Shown: piece by piece, positions 8,500 to 23,429 of the stretch
Numbering within the stretch: the stretch's first letter is position 1
Layout: every line of letters starts with the position of its first letter
NCBI GenBank assembly: GCA_028554795.2
Contig: JAPYKE020000528.1
Coordinates: 124,001 to 188,000, forward strand
Direction of reading: 5' to 3'
Length of the DNA stretch: 64,000 nt
Source: Sinohyriopsis cumingii
Lineage: Eukaryota; Mollusca; Bivalvia; Unionida; Unionidae
Made by a program: the position numbers and the translations under genes
The notes under the pieces: model-generated
Told to the model about the DNA's origin: nothing
Database searches by the model: none
Seen by the model: the letters and a program-made list of their open reading frames with translations, nothing else

Positions 8500-10643
8500 T
8501 AGAGAAATCCAAGGTAGACTTAAGGGAGGCAACTCATCAGGTAACATCAAATGTATGGACCAATCTTTGTAAACTGAACCACATCAGTTGGGAAACTTAA
8601 ACAATGAAATTCTATACCCATATTTATCCCATCTGTTGATAAAACAATATGCATGGATAATGTATTTTAAGAACACTAAGAAGGACACCTCTAAATCATT
8701 TTCATACTGGCCGGCACATAATGTTGTTGAAGTTGCTACTATTTAGAAGTGTGTTTTGCTAGTGATTGTCACCTGCATAGAACTGAATCTAAAGCAAATA
8801 GAAAATCATGCAAAGTAAAAAAGGGGAGGAGAAAAAACACAATGTAAAAAAGGGACATCCATTTAATATAACTCACCAAAAACTTCAATGAAACTGGTGC
8901 AGATATATTTGTTCCTGTGAAAGCTCCACAACAATTGGCATGTCTGACTCCCAATAAATTGTTGATGTTGTCCTGCTGTTAGCAATATCACTTCAGCAGG
9001 TGTGCTCCCATACACCTTGAGGCCTACAACAAAATAAAACCCTGAACTTCTTATATACAGGTCATTATAACTTAAATTTCTGTAAATAAGATGAAATATA
9101 TGTATTGAAACATTACATCATGAGTAGATATGGATGTAAGAGCATTAAATTAAGGTAATCATCATAAAATTAGGAAAATATACTAAGTTTATACTGAAAA
9201 TGTTGATAAACTGAATAAGTATGTGAAATACTTCAATTAAACCACCTTGCTTGAAACTTATAAGGCTTTTGTTGTTCATTAGGAGAATGGATCAGGAGCA
9301 ATACCTGGTAGTATTAAAACTGTTGAGTTAAGTCCCTTCTTCTACTATGATTAAGTGCAATCAAATCTATAGGAAGTGTATGTTTGGAATACCTAACTAT
9401 GTCAGATTCAAGATATGGAGGTAATAAGGATATGATTTATGGCACAGTGAATCACATTTGACAAGACTGAAAAAATGACACCGGTTCTTAAGGTCTCACT
9501 GGACAGTTTATCTGGTGAATTTTCATCCGACGATGACCAATTACAGAAAAGTGAGAATAATTTTACACTGAAGATACAAATAAAAACAAACTAATGATTT
9601 TTGTAGAAAGCATACATGTGAGATTTTGACTGCAGTAATCAGGTTAATTCCTGATGCAACTGGTGGTTTTTATACTGAACCAACACTGCCACCAACCCCT
9701 AAATTTTACATTCATTTTTGACAAGAAATAGCTATTCTGAATATTTTTCTGTGACAAGGCAGCTAAAAGAATCAGTATGTGCCTTATGCATGAATAAAGT
9801 TCACTAGTACTATAACAAATTAGCATACTTTTCATCACCCCTCAACCATCTAGATTTTTAGATATTTACCTCTGTAGCAGACACACAAAAATACGTAAGC
9901 CAAGTCGACAGCTCATTTGCAGCCCGAGTTACGCATTTGATCTCCAATGCAAATCTAACTGTGACAGGCAGTCACCAACAAGCCAACCTATTTCCAAGCC
10001 TAACTCAAAGTAAATCTGAACCACATTATAGATTTAGCTTATGTGTGAATTTATAAATGCTAGGCTTGTGATAATTAGGTTCATGCCTTCTACCTTAAAA
10101 ATTAGGGGGGTGTCAAAATATGAAACTATCCAGTGAGACCTTAAGAATTCAAATAGCAGTCTGATTAAGGGAAAATCTTCTTATTTTCAAAACTTTGACC
10201 AATTCTAAATAAAACGCAACCTTCAGAAGTTTGAAATTCAAAATTGTTTGTTTCCTATGGTTTATTGAATTTATTGATGACCAAAAGCTATCAAGCAGAG
10301 CAACAGCTATGAGACAGCTTCATACTTCATGTATTACTTTCACCTCTGAAACATACAATTTCTTTATATTATGTCAGTTTCATCATTTTTCATAGCTAAT
10401 ACACCCTGTCTTGTTAGTGCCTGGTGATATCAGAGATATCTGAGAGCACAAATAATACAACTCTTCATGCAATCTGAAATAGTAGTGAATAAAAGATGTA
10501 AAGAAGCCAAGCTGAATTTCTTGTACAATGGCTGCAGAATGTACATGCCAAGTACTTGAAAGAATAATAACGATGCACGGCATATATAAACTGACCAGAA
10601 CTCTCTCACTGATTTCATGAAGAAGGTCAAATCTATTTTAGAA
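8500..10643 (+). repeat. Unit 5, 2,144 bp, long type
   Basis: Carries private T1238C (9737), C1440G (9939), the 26-bp segment (10027-10052) and A1735G (10260). A1735G is otherwise found only in units 27 and 29, which are also long copies. Confidence 0.97.
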
Positions 10644-12761
10644 TAGAGAAATCCAAGGTAGACTTAAGGGAGGCAACTCATCAGGTAACATCAAATGTAT
10701 GGACCAATCTTTGTAAACTGAACCACATCAGTTGGGAAACTTAAACAATGAAATTCTATACCCATATTTATCCCATCTGTTGATAAAACAATATGCATGG
10801 ATAATGTATTTTAAGAACACTAAGAAGGACACCTCTAAATCATTTTCATACTGGCCGGCACATAATGTTGTTGAAGTTGCTACTATTTAGAAGTGTGTTT
10901 TGCTAGTGATTGTCACCTGCATAGAACTGAATCTAAAGCAAATAGAAAATCATGCAAAGTAAAAAAGGGGAGGAGAAAAAACACAATGTAAAAAAGGGAC
11001 ATCCATTTAATATAACTCACCAAAAACTTCAATGAAACTGGTGCAGATATATTTGTTCCTGTGAAAGCTCCACAACAATTGGCATGTCTGACTCCCAATA
11101 AATTGTTGATGTTGTCCTGCTGTTAGCAATATCACTTCAGCAGGTGTGCTCCCATACACCTTGAGGCCTACAACAAAATAAAACCCTGAACTTCTTATAT
11201 ACAGGTCATTATAACTTAAATTTCTGTAAATAAGATGAAATATATGTATTGAAACATTACATCATGAGTAGATATGGATGTAAGAGCATTAAATTAAGGT
11301 AATCATCATAAAATTAGGAAAATATACTAAGTTTATACTGAAAATGTTGATAAACTGAATAAGTATGTGAAATACTTCAATTAAACCACCTTGCTTGAAA
11401 CTTATAAGGCTTTTGTTGTTCATTAGGAGAATGGATCAGGAGCAATACCTGGTAGTATTAAAACTGTTGAGTTAAGTCCCTTCTTCTACTATGATTAAGT
11501 GCAATCAAATCTATAGGAAGTGTATGTTTGGAATACCTAACTATGTCAGATTCAAGATATGGAGGTAATAAGGATATGATTTATGGCACAGTGAATCACA
11601 TTTGACAAGACTGAAAAAATGACACCGGTTCTTAAGGTCTCACTGGACAGTTTATCTGGTGAATTTTCATCCGACGATGACCAATTACAGAAAAGTGAGA
11701 ATAATTTTACACTGAAGATACAAATAAAAACAAACTAATGATTTTTGTAGAAAGCATACATGTGAGATTTTGACTGCAGTAATCAGGTTAATTCCTGATG
11801 CAACTGGTGGTTTTTATACTGAACCAACACTGCCACCAACCCCTAAATTTTACATTCATTTTTGACAAGAAATAGCTATTTTGAATATTTTTCTGTGACA
11901 AGGCAGCTAAAAGAATCAGTATGTGCCTTATGCATGAATAAAGTTCACTAGTACTATAACAAATTAGCATACTTTTCATCACCCCTCAACCATCTAGATT
12001 TTTAGATATTTACCTCTGTAGCAGACACACAAAAATACGTAAGCCAAGTCGACAGCTCATTTGCAGCCTGAGTTACGCATTTCATCTCCAATGCAAATCT
12101 AACTGTGACAGGCAGTCACCAACAAGCCAACCTATTTCCAAGCCTAACTCAAAGTAAATCTGAACCACATATAAATGCTAGGCTTGTGATAATTAGGTTC
12201 ATGCCTTCTACCTTAAAAATTAGGGGGGTGTCAAAATATGAAACTATCCAGTGAGACCTTAAGAATTCAAATAGCAGTCTGATTAAGGGAAAATCTTCTT
12301 ATTTTCAAAACTTTGACCAATTCTAAATAAAACGCAACCTTCAGAAGTTTGAAATTCAAAATTGTTTGTTTCCTATGATTTATTGAATTTATTGATGACC
12401 AAAAGCTATCAAGCAGAGCAACAGCTATGAGACAGCTTCATACTTCATGTATTACTTTCACCTCTGAAACATACAATTTCTTTATATTATGTCAGTTTCA
12501 TCATTTTTCATAGCTAATACACCCTGTCTTGTTAGTGCCTGGTGATATCAGAGATATCTGAGAGCACAAATAATACAACTCTTCATGCAATCTGAAATAG
12601 TAGTGAATAAAAGATGTAAAGAAGCCAAGCTGAATTTCTTGTACAATGGCTGCAGAATGTACATGCCAAGTACTTGAAAGAATAATAACGATGCACAGCA
12701 TATATAAACTGACCAGAACTCTCTCACTGATTTCATGAAGAAGGTCAAATCTATTTTAGAA
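10644..12761 (+). repeat. Unit 6, 2,118 bp
   Basis: Carries C1426T (12069, a CpG transition shared with units 28 and 30) and G2054A (12697, a CpG transition shared with units 18, 19, 23 and 24). Confidence 0.97.
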
Positions 12762-14879
12762 TAGAGAAATCCAAGGTAGACTTAAGGGAGGCAACTCATC
12801 AGGTAACATCAAATGTATGGACCAATCTTTGTAAACTGAACCACATCAGTTGGGAAACTTAAACAATGAAATTCTATACCCATATTTATCCCATCTGTTG
12901 ATAAAACAATATGCATGGATGATGTATTTTAAGAACACTAAGAAGGACACCTCTAAATCATTTTCATACTGGCTGGCACATAATGTTGTTGAAGTTGCTG
13001 CTATTTAGAAGTGTGTTTTGCTAGTGATTGTCACCTGCATAGAACTGAATCTAAAGCAAATAGAAAATCATGCAAAGTAAAAAAGGGGAGGAGAAAAAAC
13101 ACAATGTAAAAAAGGGACATCCATTTAATATAACTCACCAAAAACTTCAATGAAACTGGTGCAGATATATTTGTTCCTGTGAAAGCTCCACAACAATTGG
13201 CATGTCTGACTCCCAATAAATTGTTGATGTTGTCCTGCTGTTAGCAATATCACTTCAGCAGGTGTGCTCCCATACACCTTGAGGCCTACAACAAAATAAA
13301 ACCCTGAACTTCTTATATACAGGTCATTATAACTTAAATTTCTGTAAATAAGATGAAATATATGTATTGAAACATTACATCATGAGTAGATATGGATGTA
13401 AGAGCATTAAATTAAGGTAATCATCATAAAATTAGGAAAATATACTAAGTTTATACTGAAAATGTTGATAAACTGAATAAGTATGTGAAATACTTCAATT
13501 AAACCACCTTGCTTGAAACTTATAAGGCTTTTGTTGTTCATTAGGAGAATGGATCAGGAGCAATACCTGGTAGTATTAAAACTGTTGAGTTAAGTCCCTT
13601 CTTCTACTATGATTAAGTGCAATCAAATCTATAGGAAGTGTATGTTTGGAATACCTAACTATGTCAGATTCAAGATATGGAGGTAATAAGGATATGATTT
13701 ATGGCACAGTGAATCACATTTGACAAGACTGAAAAAATGACACCGGTTCTTAAGGTCTCACTGGACAGTTTATCTGGTGAATTTTCATCCGACGATGACC
13801 AATTACAGAAAAGTGAGAATAATTTTACACTGAAGATACAAATAAAAACAAACTAATGATTTTTGTAGAAAGCATACATGTGAGATTTTGACTGCAGTAA
13901 TCAGGTTAATTCCTGATGCAACTGGTGGTTTTTATACTGAACCAACACTGCCACCAACCCCTAAATTTTACATTCATTTTTGACAAGAAATAGCTATTTT
14001 GAATATTTTTCTGTGACAAGGCAGCTAAAAGAATCAGTATGTGCCTTATGCATGAATAAAGTTCACTAGTACTATAACAAATTAGCATACTTTTCATCAC
14101 CCCTCAACCATCTAGATTTTTAGATATTTACCTCTGTAGCAGACACACAAAAATACGTAAGCCAAGTCGACAGCTCATTTGCAGCCCGAGTTACGCATTT
14201 CATCTCCAATGCAAATCTAACTGTGACAGGCAGTCACCAACAAGCCAACCTATTTCCAAGCCTAACTCAAAGTAAATCTGAACCACATATAAATGCTAGG
14301 CTTGTGATAATTAGGTTCATGCCTTCTACCTTAAAAATTAGGGGGGTGTCAAAATATGAAACTATCCAGTGAGACCTTAAGAATTCAAATAGCAGTCTGA
14401 TTAAGGGAAAATCTTCTTATTTTCAAAACTTTGACCAATTCTAAATAAAACGCAACCTTCAGAAGTTTGAAATTCAAAATTGTTTGTTTCCTATGATTTA
14501 TTGAATTTATTGATGACCAAAAGCTATCAAGCAGAGCAACAGCTATGAGACAGCTTCATACTTCATGTATTACTTTCACCTCTGAAACATACAATTTCTT
14601 TATATTATGTCAGTTTCATCATTTTTCATAGCTAATACACCCTGTCTTGTTAGTGCCTGGTGATATCAGAGATATCTGAGAGCACAAATAATACAACTCT
14701 TCATGCAATCTGAAATAGTAGTGAATAAAAGATGTAAAGAAGCCAAGCTGAATTTCTTGTACAATGGCTGCAGAATGTACATGCCAAGTACTTGAAAGAA
14801 TAATAACGATGCACGGCATATATAAACTGACCAGAACTCTCTCACTGATTTCATGAAGAAGGTCAAATCTATTTTAGAA
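12762..14879 (+). repeat. Unit 7, 2,118 bp
   Basis: Carries A160G (12921), private C213T (12974, destroying the GCCGGC CpG site present in the other copies) and A239G (13000). A160G and A239G otherwise occur only from unit 19 rightwards. Confidence 0.97.
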
Positions 14880-17023
14880 TAGAGAAATCCAAGGTAGACT
14901 TAAGGGAGGCAACTCATCAGGTAACATCAAATGTATGGACCAATCTTTGTAAACTGAACCACATCAGTTGGGAAACTTAAACAATGAAATTCTATACCCA
15001 TATTTATCCCATCTGTTGATAAAACAATATGCATGGATAATGTATTTTAAGAACACTAAGAAGGACACCTCTAAATCATTTTCATACTGGCCGGCACATA
15101 ATGTTGTTGAAGTTGCTACTATTTAGAAGTGTGTTTTGCTAGTGATTGTCACCTGCATAGAACTGAATCTAAAGCAAATAGAAAATCATGCAAAGTAAAA
15201 AAGGGGAGGAGAAAAAACACAATGTAAAAAAGGGACATCCATTTAATATAACTCACCAAAAACTTCAATGAAACTGGTGCAGATATATTTGTTCCTGTGA
15301 AAGCTCCACAACAATTGGCATGTCTGACTCCCAATAAATTGTTGATGTTGTCCTGCTGTTAGCAATATCACTTCAGCAGGTGTGCTCCCATACACCTTGA
15401 GGCCTACAACAAAATAAAACCCTGAACTTCTTATATACAGGTCATTATAACTTAAATTTCTGTAAATAAGATGAAATATATGTATTGAAACATTACATCA
15501 TGAGTAGATATGGATGTAAGAGCATTAAATTAAGGTAATCATCATAAAATTAGGAAAATATACTAAGTTTATACTGAAAATGTTGATAAACTGAATAAGT
15601 ATGTGAAATACTTCAATTAAACCACCTTGCTTGAAACTTATAAGGCTTTTGTTGTTCATTAGGAGAATGGATCAGGAGCAATACCTGGTAGTATTAAAAC
15701 TGTTGAGTTAAGTCCCTTCTTCTACTATGATTAAGTGCAATCAAATCTATAGGAAGTGTATGTTTGGAATACCTAACTATGTCAGATTCAAGATATGGAG
15801 GTAATAAGGATATGATTTATGGCACAGTGAATCACATTTGACAAGACTGAAAAAATGACACCGGTTCTTAAGGTCTCACTGGACAGTTTATCTGGTGAAT
15901 TTTCATCCGACGATGACCAATTACAGAAAAGTGAGAATAATTTTACACTGAAGATACAAATAAAAACAAACTAATGATTTTTGTAGAAAGCATACATGTG
16001 AGATTTTGACTGCAGTAATCAGGTTAATTCCTGATGCAACTGGTGGTTTTTATACTGAACCAACACTGCCACCAACCCCTAAATTTTACATTCATTTTTG
16101 ACAAGAAATAGCTATTTTGAATATTTTTCTGTGACAAGGCAGCTAAAAGAATCAGTATGTGCCTTATGCATGAATAAAGTTCACTAGTACTATAACAAAT
16201 TAGCATACTTTTCATCACCCCTCAACCATCTAGATTTTTAGATATTTACCTCTGTAGCAGACACACAAAAATACGTAAGCCAAGTCGACAGCTCATTTGC
16301 AGCCCGAGTTACGCATTTGATCTCCAATGCAAATCTAGCTGTGACAGGCAGTCACCAACAAGCCAACCTATTTCCAAGCCTAACTCAAAGTAAATCTGAA
16401 CCACATTATAGATTTAGCTTATGTGTGAATTTATAAATGCTAGGCTTGTGATAATTAGGTTCATGCCTTCTACCTTAAAAATTAGGGGGGTGTCAAAATA
16501 TGAAACTATCCAGTGAGACCTTAAGAATTCAAATAGCAGTCTGATTAAGGGAAAATCTTCTTATTTTCAAAACTTTGACCAATTCTAAATAAAACGCAAC
16601 CTTCAGAAGTTTGAAATTCAAAATTGTTTGTTTCCTATGATTTATTGAATTTATTGATGACCAAAAGCTATCAAGCAGAGCAACAGCTATGAGACAGCTT
16701 CATACTTCATGTATTACTTTCACCTCTGAAACATACAATTTCTTTATATTATGTCAGTTTCATCATTTTTCATAGCTAATACACCCTGTCTTGTTAGTGC
16801 CTGGTGATATCAGAGATATCTGAGAGCACAAATAATACAACTCTTCATGCAATCTGAAATAGTAGTGAATAAAAGATGTAAAGAAGCCAAGCTGAATTTC
16901 TTGTACAATGGCTGCAGAATGTACATGCCAAGTACTTGAAAGAATAATAACGATGCACGGCATATATAAACTGACCAGAACTCTCTCACTGATTTCATGA
17001 AGAAGGTCAAATCTATTTTAGAA
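14880..17023 (+). repeat. Unit 8, 2,144 bp, long type
   Basis: Carries C1440G (16319), A1459G (16338) and the 26-bp segment (16407-16432), the same combination as unit 4 at 8,524 bp distance. Confidence 0.97.
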
Positions 17024-19167
17024 TAGAGAAATCCAAGGTAGACTTAAGGGAGGCAACTCATCAGGTAACATCAAATGTATGGACCAATCTTTGTAAACTG
17101 AACCACATCAGTTGGGAAACTTAAACAATGAAATTCTATACCCATATTTATCCCATCTGTTGATAAAACAATATGCATGGATAATGTATTTTAAGAACAC
17201 TAAGAAGGACACCTCTAAATCATTTTCATACTGGCCGGCACATAATGTTGTTGAAGTTGCTACTATTTAGAAGTGTGTTTTGCTAGTGATTGTCACCTGC
17301 ATAGAACTGAATCTAAAGCAAATAGAAAATCATGCAAAGTAAAAAAGGGGAGGAGAAAAAACACAATGTAAAAAAGGGACATCCATTTAATATAACTCAC
17401 CAAAAACTTCAATGAAACTGGTGCAGATATATTTGTTCCTGTGAAAGCTCCACAACAATTGGCATGTCTGACTCCCAATAAATTGTTGATGTTGTCCTGC
17501 TGTTAGCAATATCACTTCAGCAGGTGTGCTCCCATACACCTTGAGGCCTACAACAAAATAAAACCCTGAACTTCTTATATACAGGTCATTATAACTTAAA
17601 TTTCTGTAAATAAGATGAAATATATGTATTGAAACATTACATCATGAGTAGATATGGATGTAAGAGCATTAAATTAAGGTAATCATCATAAAATTAGGAA
17701 AATATACTAAGTTTATACTGAAAATGTTGATAAACTGAATAAGTATGTGAAATACTTCAATTAAACCACCTTGCTTGAAACTTATAAGGCTTTTGTTGTT
17801 CATTAGGAGAATGGATCAGGAGCAATACCTGGTAGTATTAAAACTGTTGAGTTAAGTCCCTTCTTCTACTATGATTAAGTGCAATCAAATCTATAGGAAG
17901 TGTATGTTTGGAATACCTAACTATGTCAGATTCAAGATATGGAGGTAATAAGGATATGATTTATGGCACAGTGAATCACATTTGACAAGACTGAAAAAAT
18001 GACACCGGTTCTTAAGGTCTCACTGGACAGTTTATCTGGTGAATTTTCATCCGACGATGACCAATTACAGAAAAGTGAGAATAATTTTACACTGAAGATA
18101 CAAATAAAAACAAACTAATGATTTTTGTAGAAAGCATACATGTGAGATTTTGACTGCAGTAATCAGGTTAATTCCTGATGCAACTGGTGGTTTTTATACT
18201 GAACCAACACTGCCACCAACCCCTAAATTTTACATTCATTTTTGACAAGAAATAGCTATTTTGAATATTTTTCTGTGACAAGGCAGCTAAAAGAATCAGT
18301 ATGTGCCTTATGCATGAATAAAGTTCACTAGTACTATAACAAATTAGCATACTTTTCATCACCCCTCAACCATCTAGATTTTTAGATATTTACCTCTGTA
18401 GCAGACACACAAAAATACGTAAGCCAAGTCGACAGCTCATTTGCAGCCCGAGTTACGCATTTGATCTCCAATGCAAATCTAACTGTGACAGGCAGTCACC
18501 AACAAGCCAACCTATTTCCAAGCCTAACTCAAAGTAAATCTGAACCACATTATAGATTTAGCTTATGTGTGAATTTATAAATGCTAGGCTTGTGATAATT
18601 AGGTTCATGCCTTCTACCTTAAAAATTAGGGGGGTGTCAAAATATGAAACTATCCAGTGAGACCTTAAGAATTCAAATAGCAGTCTGATTAAGGGAAAAT
18701 CTTCTTATTTTCAAAACTTTGACCAATTCTAAATAAAACGCAACCTTCAGAAGTTTGAAATTCAAAATTGTTTGTTTCCTATGATTTATTGAATTTATTG
18801 ATGACCAAAAGCTATCAAGCAGAGCAACAGCTATGAGACAGCTTCATACTTCATGTATTACTTTCACCTCTGAAACATACAATTTCTTTATATTATGTCA
18901 GTTTCATCATTTTTCATAGCTAATACACCCTGTCTTGTTAGTGCCTGGTGATATCAGAGATATCTGAGAGCACAAATAATACAACTCTTCATGCAATCTG
19001 AAATAGTAGTGAATAAAAGATGTAAAGAAGCCAAGCTGAATTTCTTGTACAATGGCTGCAGAATGTACATGCCAAGTACTTGAAAGAATAATAACGATGC
19101 ACGGCATATATAAACTGACCAGAACTCTCTCACTGATTTCATGAAGAAGGTCAAATCTATTTTAGAA
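17024..19167 (+). repeat. Unit 9, 2,144 bp, long type
   Basis: Carries C1440G (18463) and the 26-bp segment (18551-18576) with no private change seen. Confidence 0.97.
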
Positions 19168-21285
19168 TAGAGAAATCCAAGGTAGACTTAAGGGAGGCAA
19201 CTCATCAGGTAACATCAAATGTATGGACCAATCTTTGTAAACTGAACCACATCAGTTGGGAAACTTAAACAATGAAATTCTATACCCATATTTATCCCAT
19301 CTGTTGATAAAACAATATGCATGGATAATGTATTTTAAGAACACTAAGAAGGACACCTCTAAATCATTTTCATACTGGCCGGCACATAATGTTGTTGAAG
19401 TTGCTACTATTTAGAAGTGTGTTTTGCTAGTGATTGTCACCTGCATAGAACTGAATCTAAAGCAAATAGAAAATCATGCAAAGTAAAAAAGGGGAGGAGA
19501 AAAAACACAATGTAAAAAAGGGACATCCATTTAATATAACTCACCAAAAACTTCAATGAAACTGGTGCAGATATATTTGTTCCTGTGAAAGCTCCACAAC
19601 AATTGGCATGTCTGACTCCCAATAAATTGTTGATGTTGTCCTGCTGTTAGCAATATCACTTCAGCAGGTGTGCTCCCATACACCTTGAGGCCTACAACAA
19701 AATAAAACCCTGAACTTCTTATATACAGGTCATTATAACTTAAATTTCTGTAAATAAGATGAAATATATGTATTGAAACATTACATCATGAGTAGATATG
19801 GATGTAAGAGCATTAAATTAAGGTAATCATCATAAAATTAGGAAAATATACTAAGTTTATACTGAAAATGTTGATAAACTGAATAAGTATGTGAAATACT
19901 TCAATTAAACCACCTTGCTTGAAACTTATAAGGCTTTTGTTGTTCATTAGGAGAATGGATCAGGAGCAATACCTGGTAGTATTAAAACTGTTGAGTTAAG
20001 TCCCTTCTTCTACTATGATTAAGTGCAATCAAATCTATAGGAAGTGTATGTTTGGAATACCTAACTATGTCAGATTCAAGATATGGAGGTAATAAGGATA
20101 TGATTTATGGCACAGTGAATCACATTTGACAAGACTGAAAAAATGACACCGGTTCTTAAGGTCTCACTGGACAGTTTATCTGGTGAATTTTCATCCGACG
20201 ATGACCAATTACAGAAAAGTGAGAATAATTTTACACTGAAGATACAAATAAAAACAAACTAATGATTTTTGTAGAAAGCATACATGTGAGATTTTGACTG
20301 CAGTAATCAGGTTAATTCCTGATGCAACTGGTGGTTTTTATACTGAACCAACACTGCCACCAACCCCTAAATTTTACATTCATTTTTGACAAGAAATAGC
20401 TATTTTGAATATTTTTCTGTGACAAGGCAGCTAAAAGAATCAGTATGTGCCTTATGCATGAATAAAGTTCACTAGTACTATAACAAATTAGCATACTTTT
20501 CATCACCCCTCAACCATCTAGATTTTTAGATATTTACCTCTGTAGCAGACACACAAAAATACGTAAGCCAAGTCGACAGCTCATTTGCAGCCCGAGTTAC
20601 GCATTTCATCTCCAATGCAAATCTAACTGTGACAGGCAGTCACCAACAAGCCAACCTATTTCCAAGCCTAACTCAAAGTAAATCTGAACCACATATAAAT
20701 GCTAGGCTTGTGATAATTAGGTTCATGCCTTCTACCTTAAAAATTAGGGGGGTGTCAAAATATGAAACTATCCAGTGAGACCTTAAGAATTCAAATAGCA
20801 GTCTGATTAAGGGAAAATCTTCTTATTTTCAAAACTTTGACCAATTCTAAATAAAACGCAACCTTCAGAAGTTTGAAATTCAAAATTGTTTGTTTCCTAT
20901 GATTTATTGAATTTATTGATGACCAAAAGCTATCAAGCAGAGCAACAGCTATGAGACAGCTTCATACTTCATGTATTACTTTCACCTCTGAAACATACAA
21001 TTTCTTTATATTATGTCAGTTTCATCATTTTTCATAGCTAATACACCCTGTCTTGTTAGTGCCTGGTGATATCAGAGATATCTGAGAGCACAAATAATAC
21101 AACTCTTCATGCAATCTGAAATAGTAGTGAATAAAAGATGTAAAGAAGCCAAGCTGAATTTCTTGTACAATGGCTGCAGAATGTACATGCCAAGTACTTG
21201 AAAGAATAATAACGATGCACGGCATATATAAACTGACCAGAACTCTCTCACTGATTTCATGAAGAAGGTCAAATCTATTTTAGAA
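19168..21285 (+). repeat. Unit 10, 2,118 bp, consensus type
   Basis: No difference from unit 1 seen by eye. It sits between two long copies (units 9 and 11). Confidence 0.97.
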
Positions 21286-23429
21286 TAGAGAAATCCAAGG
21301 TAGACTTAAGGGAGGCAACTCATCAGGTAACATCAAATGTATGGACCAATCTTTGTAAACTGAACCACATCAGTTGGGAAACTTAAACAATGAAATTCTA
21401 TACCCATATTTATCCCATCTGTTGATAAAACAATATGCATGGATAATGTATTTTAAGAACACTAAGAAGGACACCTCTAAATCATTTTCATACTGGCCGG
21501 CACATAATGTTGTTGAAGTTGCTACTATTTAGAAGTGTGTTTTGCTAGTGATTGTCACCTGCATAGAACTGAATCTAAAGCAAATAGAAAATCATGCAAA
21601 GTAAAAAAGGGGAGGAGAAAAAACACAATGTAAAAAAGGGACATCCATTTAATATAACTCACCAAAAACTTCAATGAAACTGGTGCAGATATATTTGTTC
21701 CTGTGAAAGCTCCACAACAATTGGCATGTCTGACTCCCAATAAATTGTTGATGTTGTCCTGCTGTTAGCAATATCACTTCAGCAGGTGTGCTCCCATACA
21801 CCTTGAGGCCTACAACAAAATAAAACCCTGAACTTCTTATATACAGGTCATTATAACTTAAATTTCTGTAAATAAGATGAAATATATGTATTGAAACATT
21901 ACATCATGAGTAGATATGGATGTAAGAGCATTAAATTAAGGTAATCATCATAAAATTAGGAAAATATACTAAGTTTATACTGAAAATGTTGATAAACTGA
22001 ATAAGTATGTGAAATACTTCAATTAAACCACCTTGCTTGAAACTTATAAGGCTTTTGTTGTTCATTAGGAGAATGGATCAGGAGCAATACCTGGTAGTAT
22101 TAAAACTGTTGAGTTAAGTCCCTTCTTCTACTATGATTAAGTGCAATCAAATCTATAGGAAGTGTATGTTTGGAATACCTAACTATGTCAGATTCAAGAT
22201 ATGGAGGTAATAAGGATATGATTTATGGCACAGTGAATCACATTTGACAAGACTGAAAAAATGACACCGGTTCTTAAGGTCTCACTGGACAGTTTATCTG
22301 GTGAATTTTCATCCGACGATGACCAATTACAGAAAAGTGAGAATAATTTTACACTGAAGATACAAATAAAAACAAACTAATGATTTTTGTAGAAAGCATA
22401 CATGTGAGATTTTGACTGCAGTAATCAGGTTAATTCCTGATGCAACTGGTGGTTTTTATACTGAACCAACACTGCCACCAACCCCTAAATTTTACATTCA
22501 TTTTTGACAAGAAATAGCTATTTTGAATATTTTTCTGTGACAAGGCAGCTAAAAGAATCAGTATGTGCCTTATGCATGAATAAAGTTCACTAGTACTATA
22601 ACAAATTAGCATACTTTTCATCACCCCTCAACCATCTAGATTTTTAGATATTTACCTCTGTAGCAGACACACAAAAATACGTAAGCCAAGTCGACAGCTC
22701 ATTTGCAGCCCGAGTTACGCATTTCATCTCCAATGCAAATCTAACTGTGACAGGCAGTCACCAACAAGCCAACCTATTTCCAAGCCTAACTCAAAGTAAA
22801 TCTGAACCACATTATAGATTTAGCTTATGTGTGAATTTATAAATGCTAGGCTTGTGATAATTAGGTTCATGCCTTCTACCTTAAAAATTAGGGGGGTGTC
22901 AAAATATGAAACTATCCAGTGAGACCTTAAGAATTCAAATAGCAGTCTGATTAAGGGAAAATCTTCTTATTTTCAAAACTTTGACCAATTCTAAATAAAA
23001 CGCAACCTTCAGAAGTTTGAAATTCAAAATTGTTTGTTTCCTATGATTTATTGAATTTATTGATGACCAAAAGCTATCAAGCAGAGCAACAGCTATGAGA
23101 CAGCTTCATACTTCATGTATTACTTTCACCTCTGAAACATACAATTTCTTTATATTATGTCAGTTTCATCATTTTTCATAGCTAATACACCCTGTCTTGT
23201 TAGTGCCTGGTGATATCAGAGATATCTGAGAGCACAAATAATACAACTCTTCATGCAATCTGAAATAGTAGTGAATAAAAGATGTAAAGAAGCCAAGCTG
23301 AATTTCTTGTACAATGGCTGCAGAATGTACATGCCAAGTACTTGAAAGAATAATAACGATGCACGGCATATATAAACTGACCAGAACTCTCTCACTGATT
23401 TCATGAAGAAGGTCAAATCTATTTTAGAA
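21286..23429 (+). repeat. Unit 11, 2,144 bp, long copy with C1440
   Basis: The only long copy that keeps C at unit position 1440 (the 26-bp segment is at 22813-22838). It is the reciprocal of units 2 and 16 and shows exchange between two sites 87 bp apart. Confidence 0.97.
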
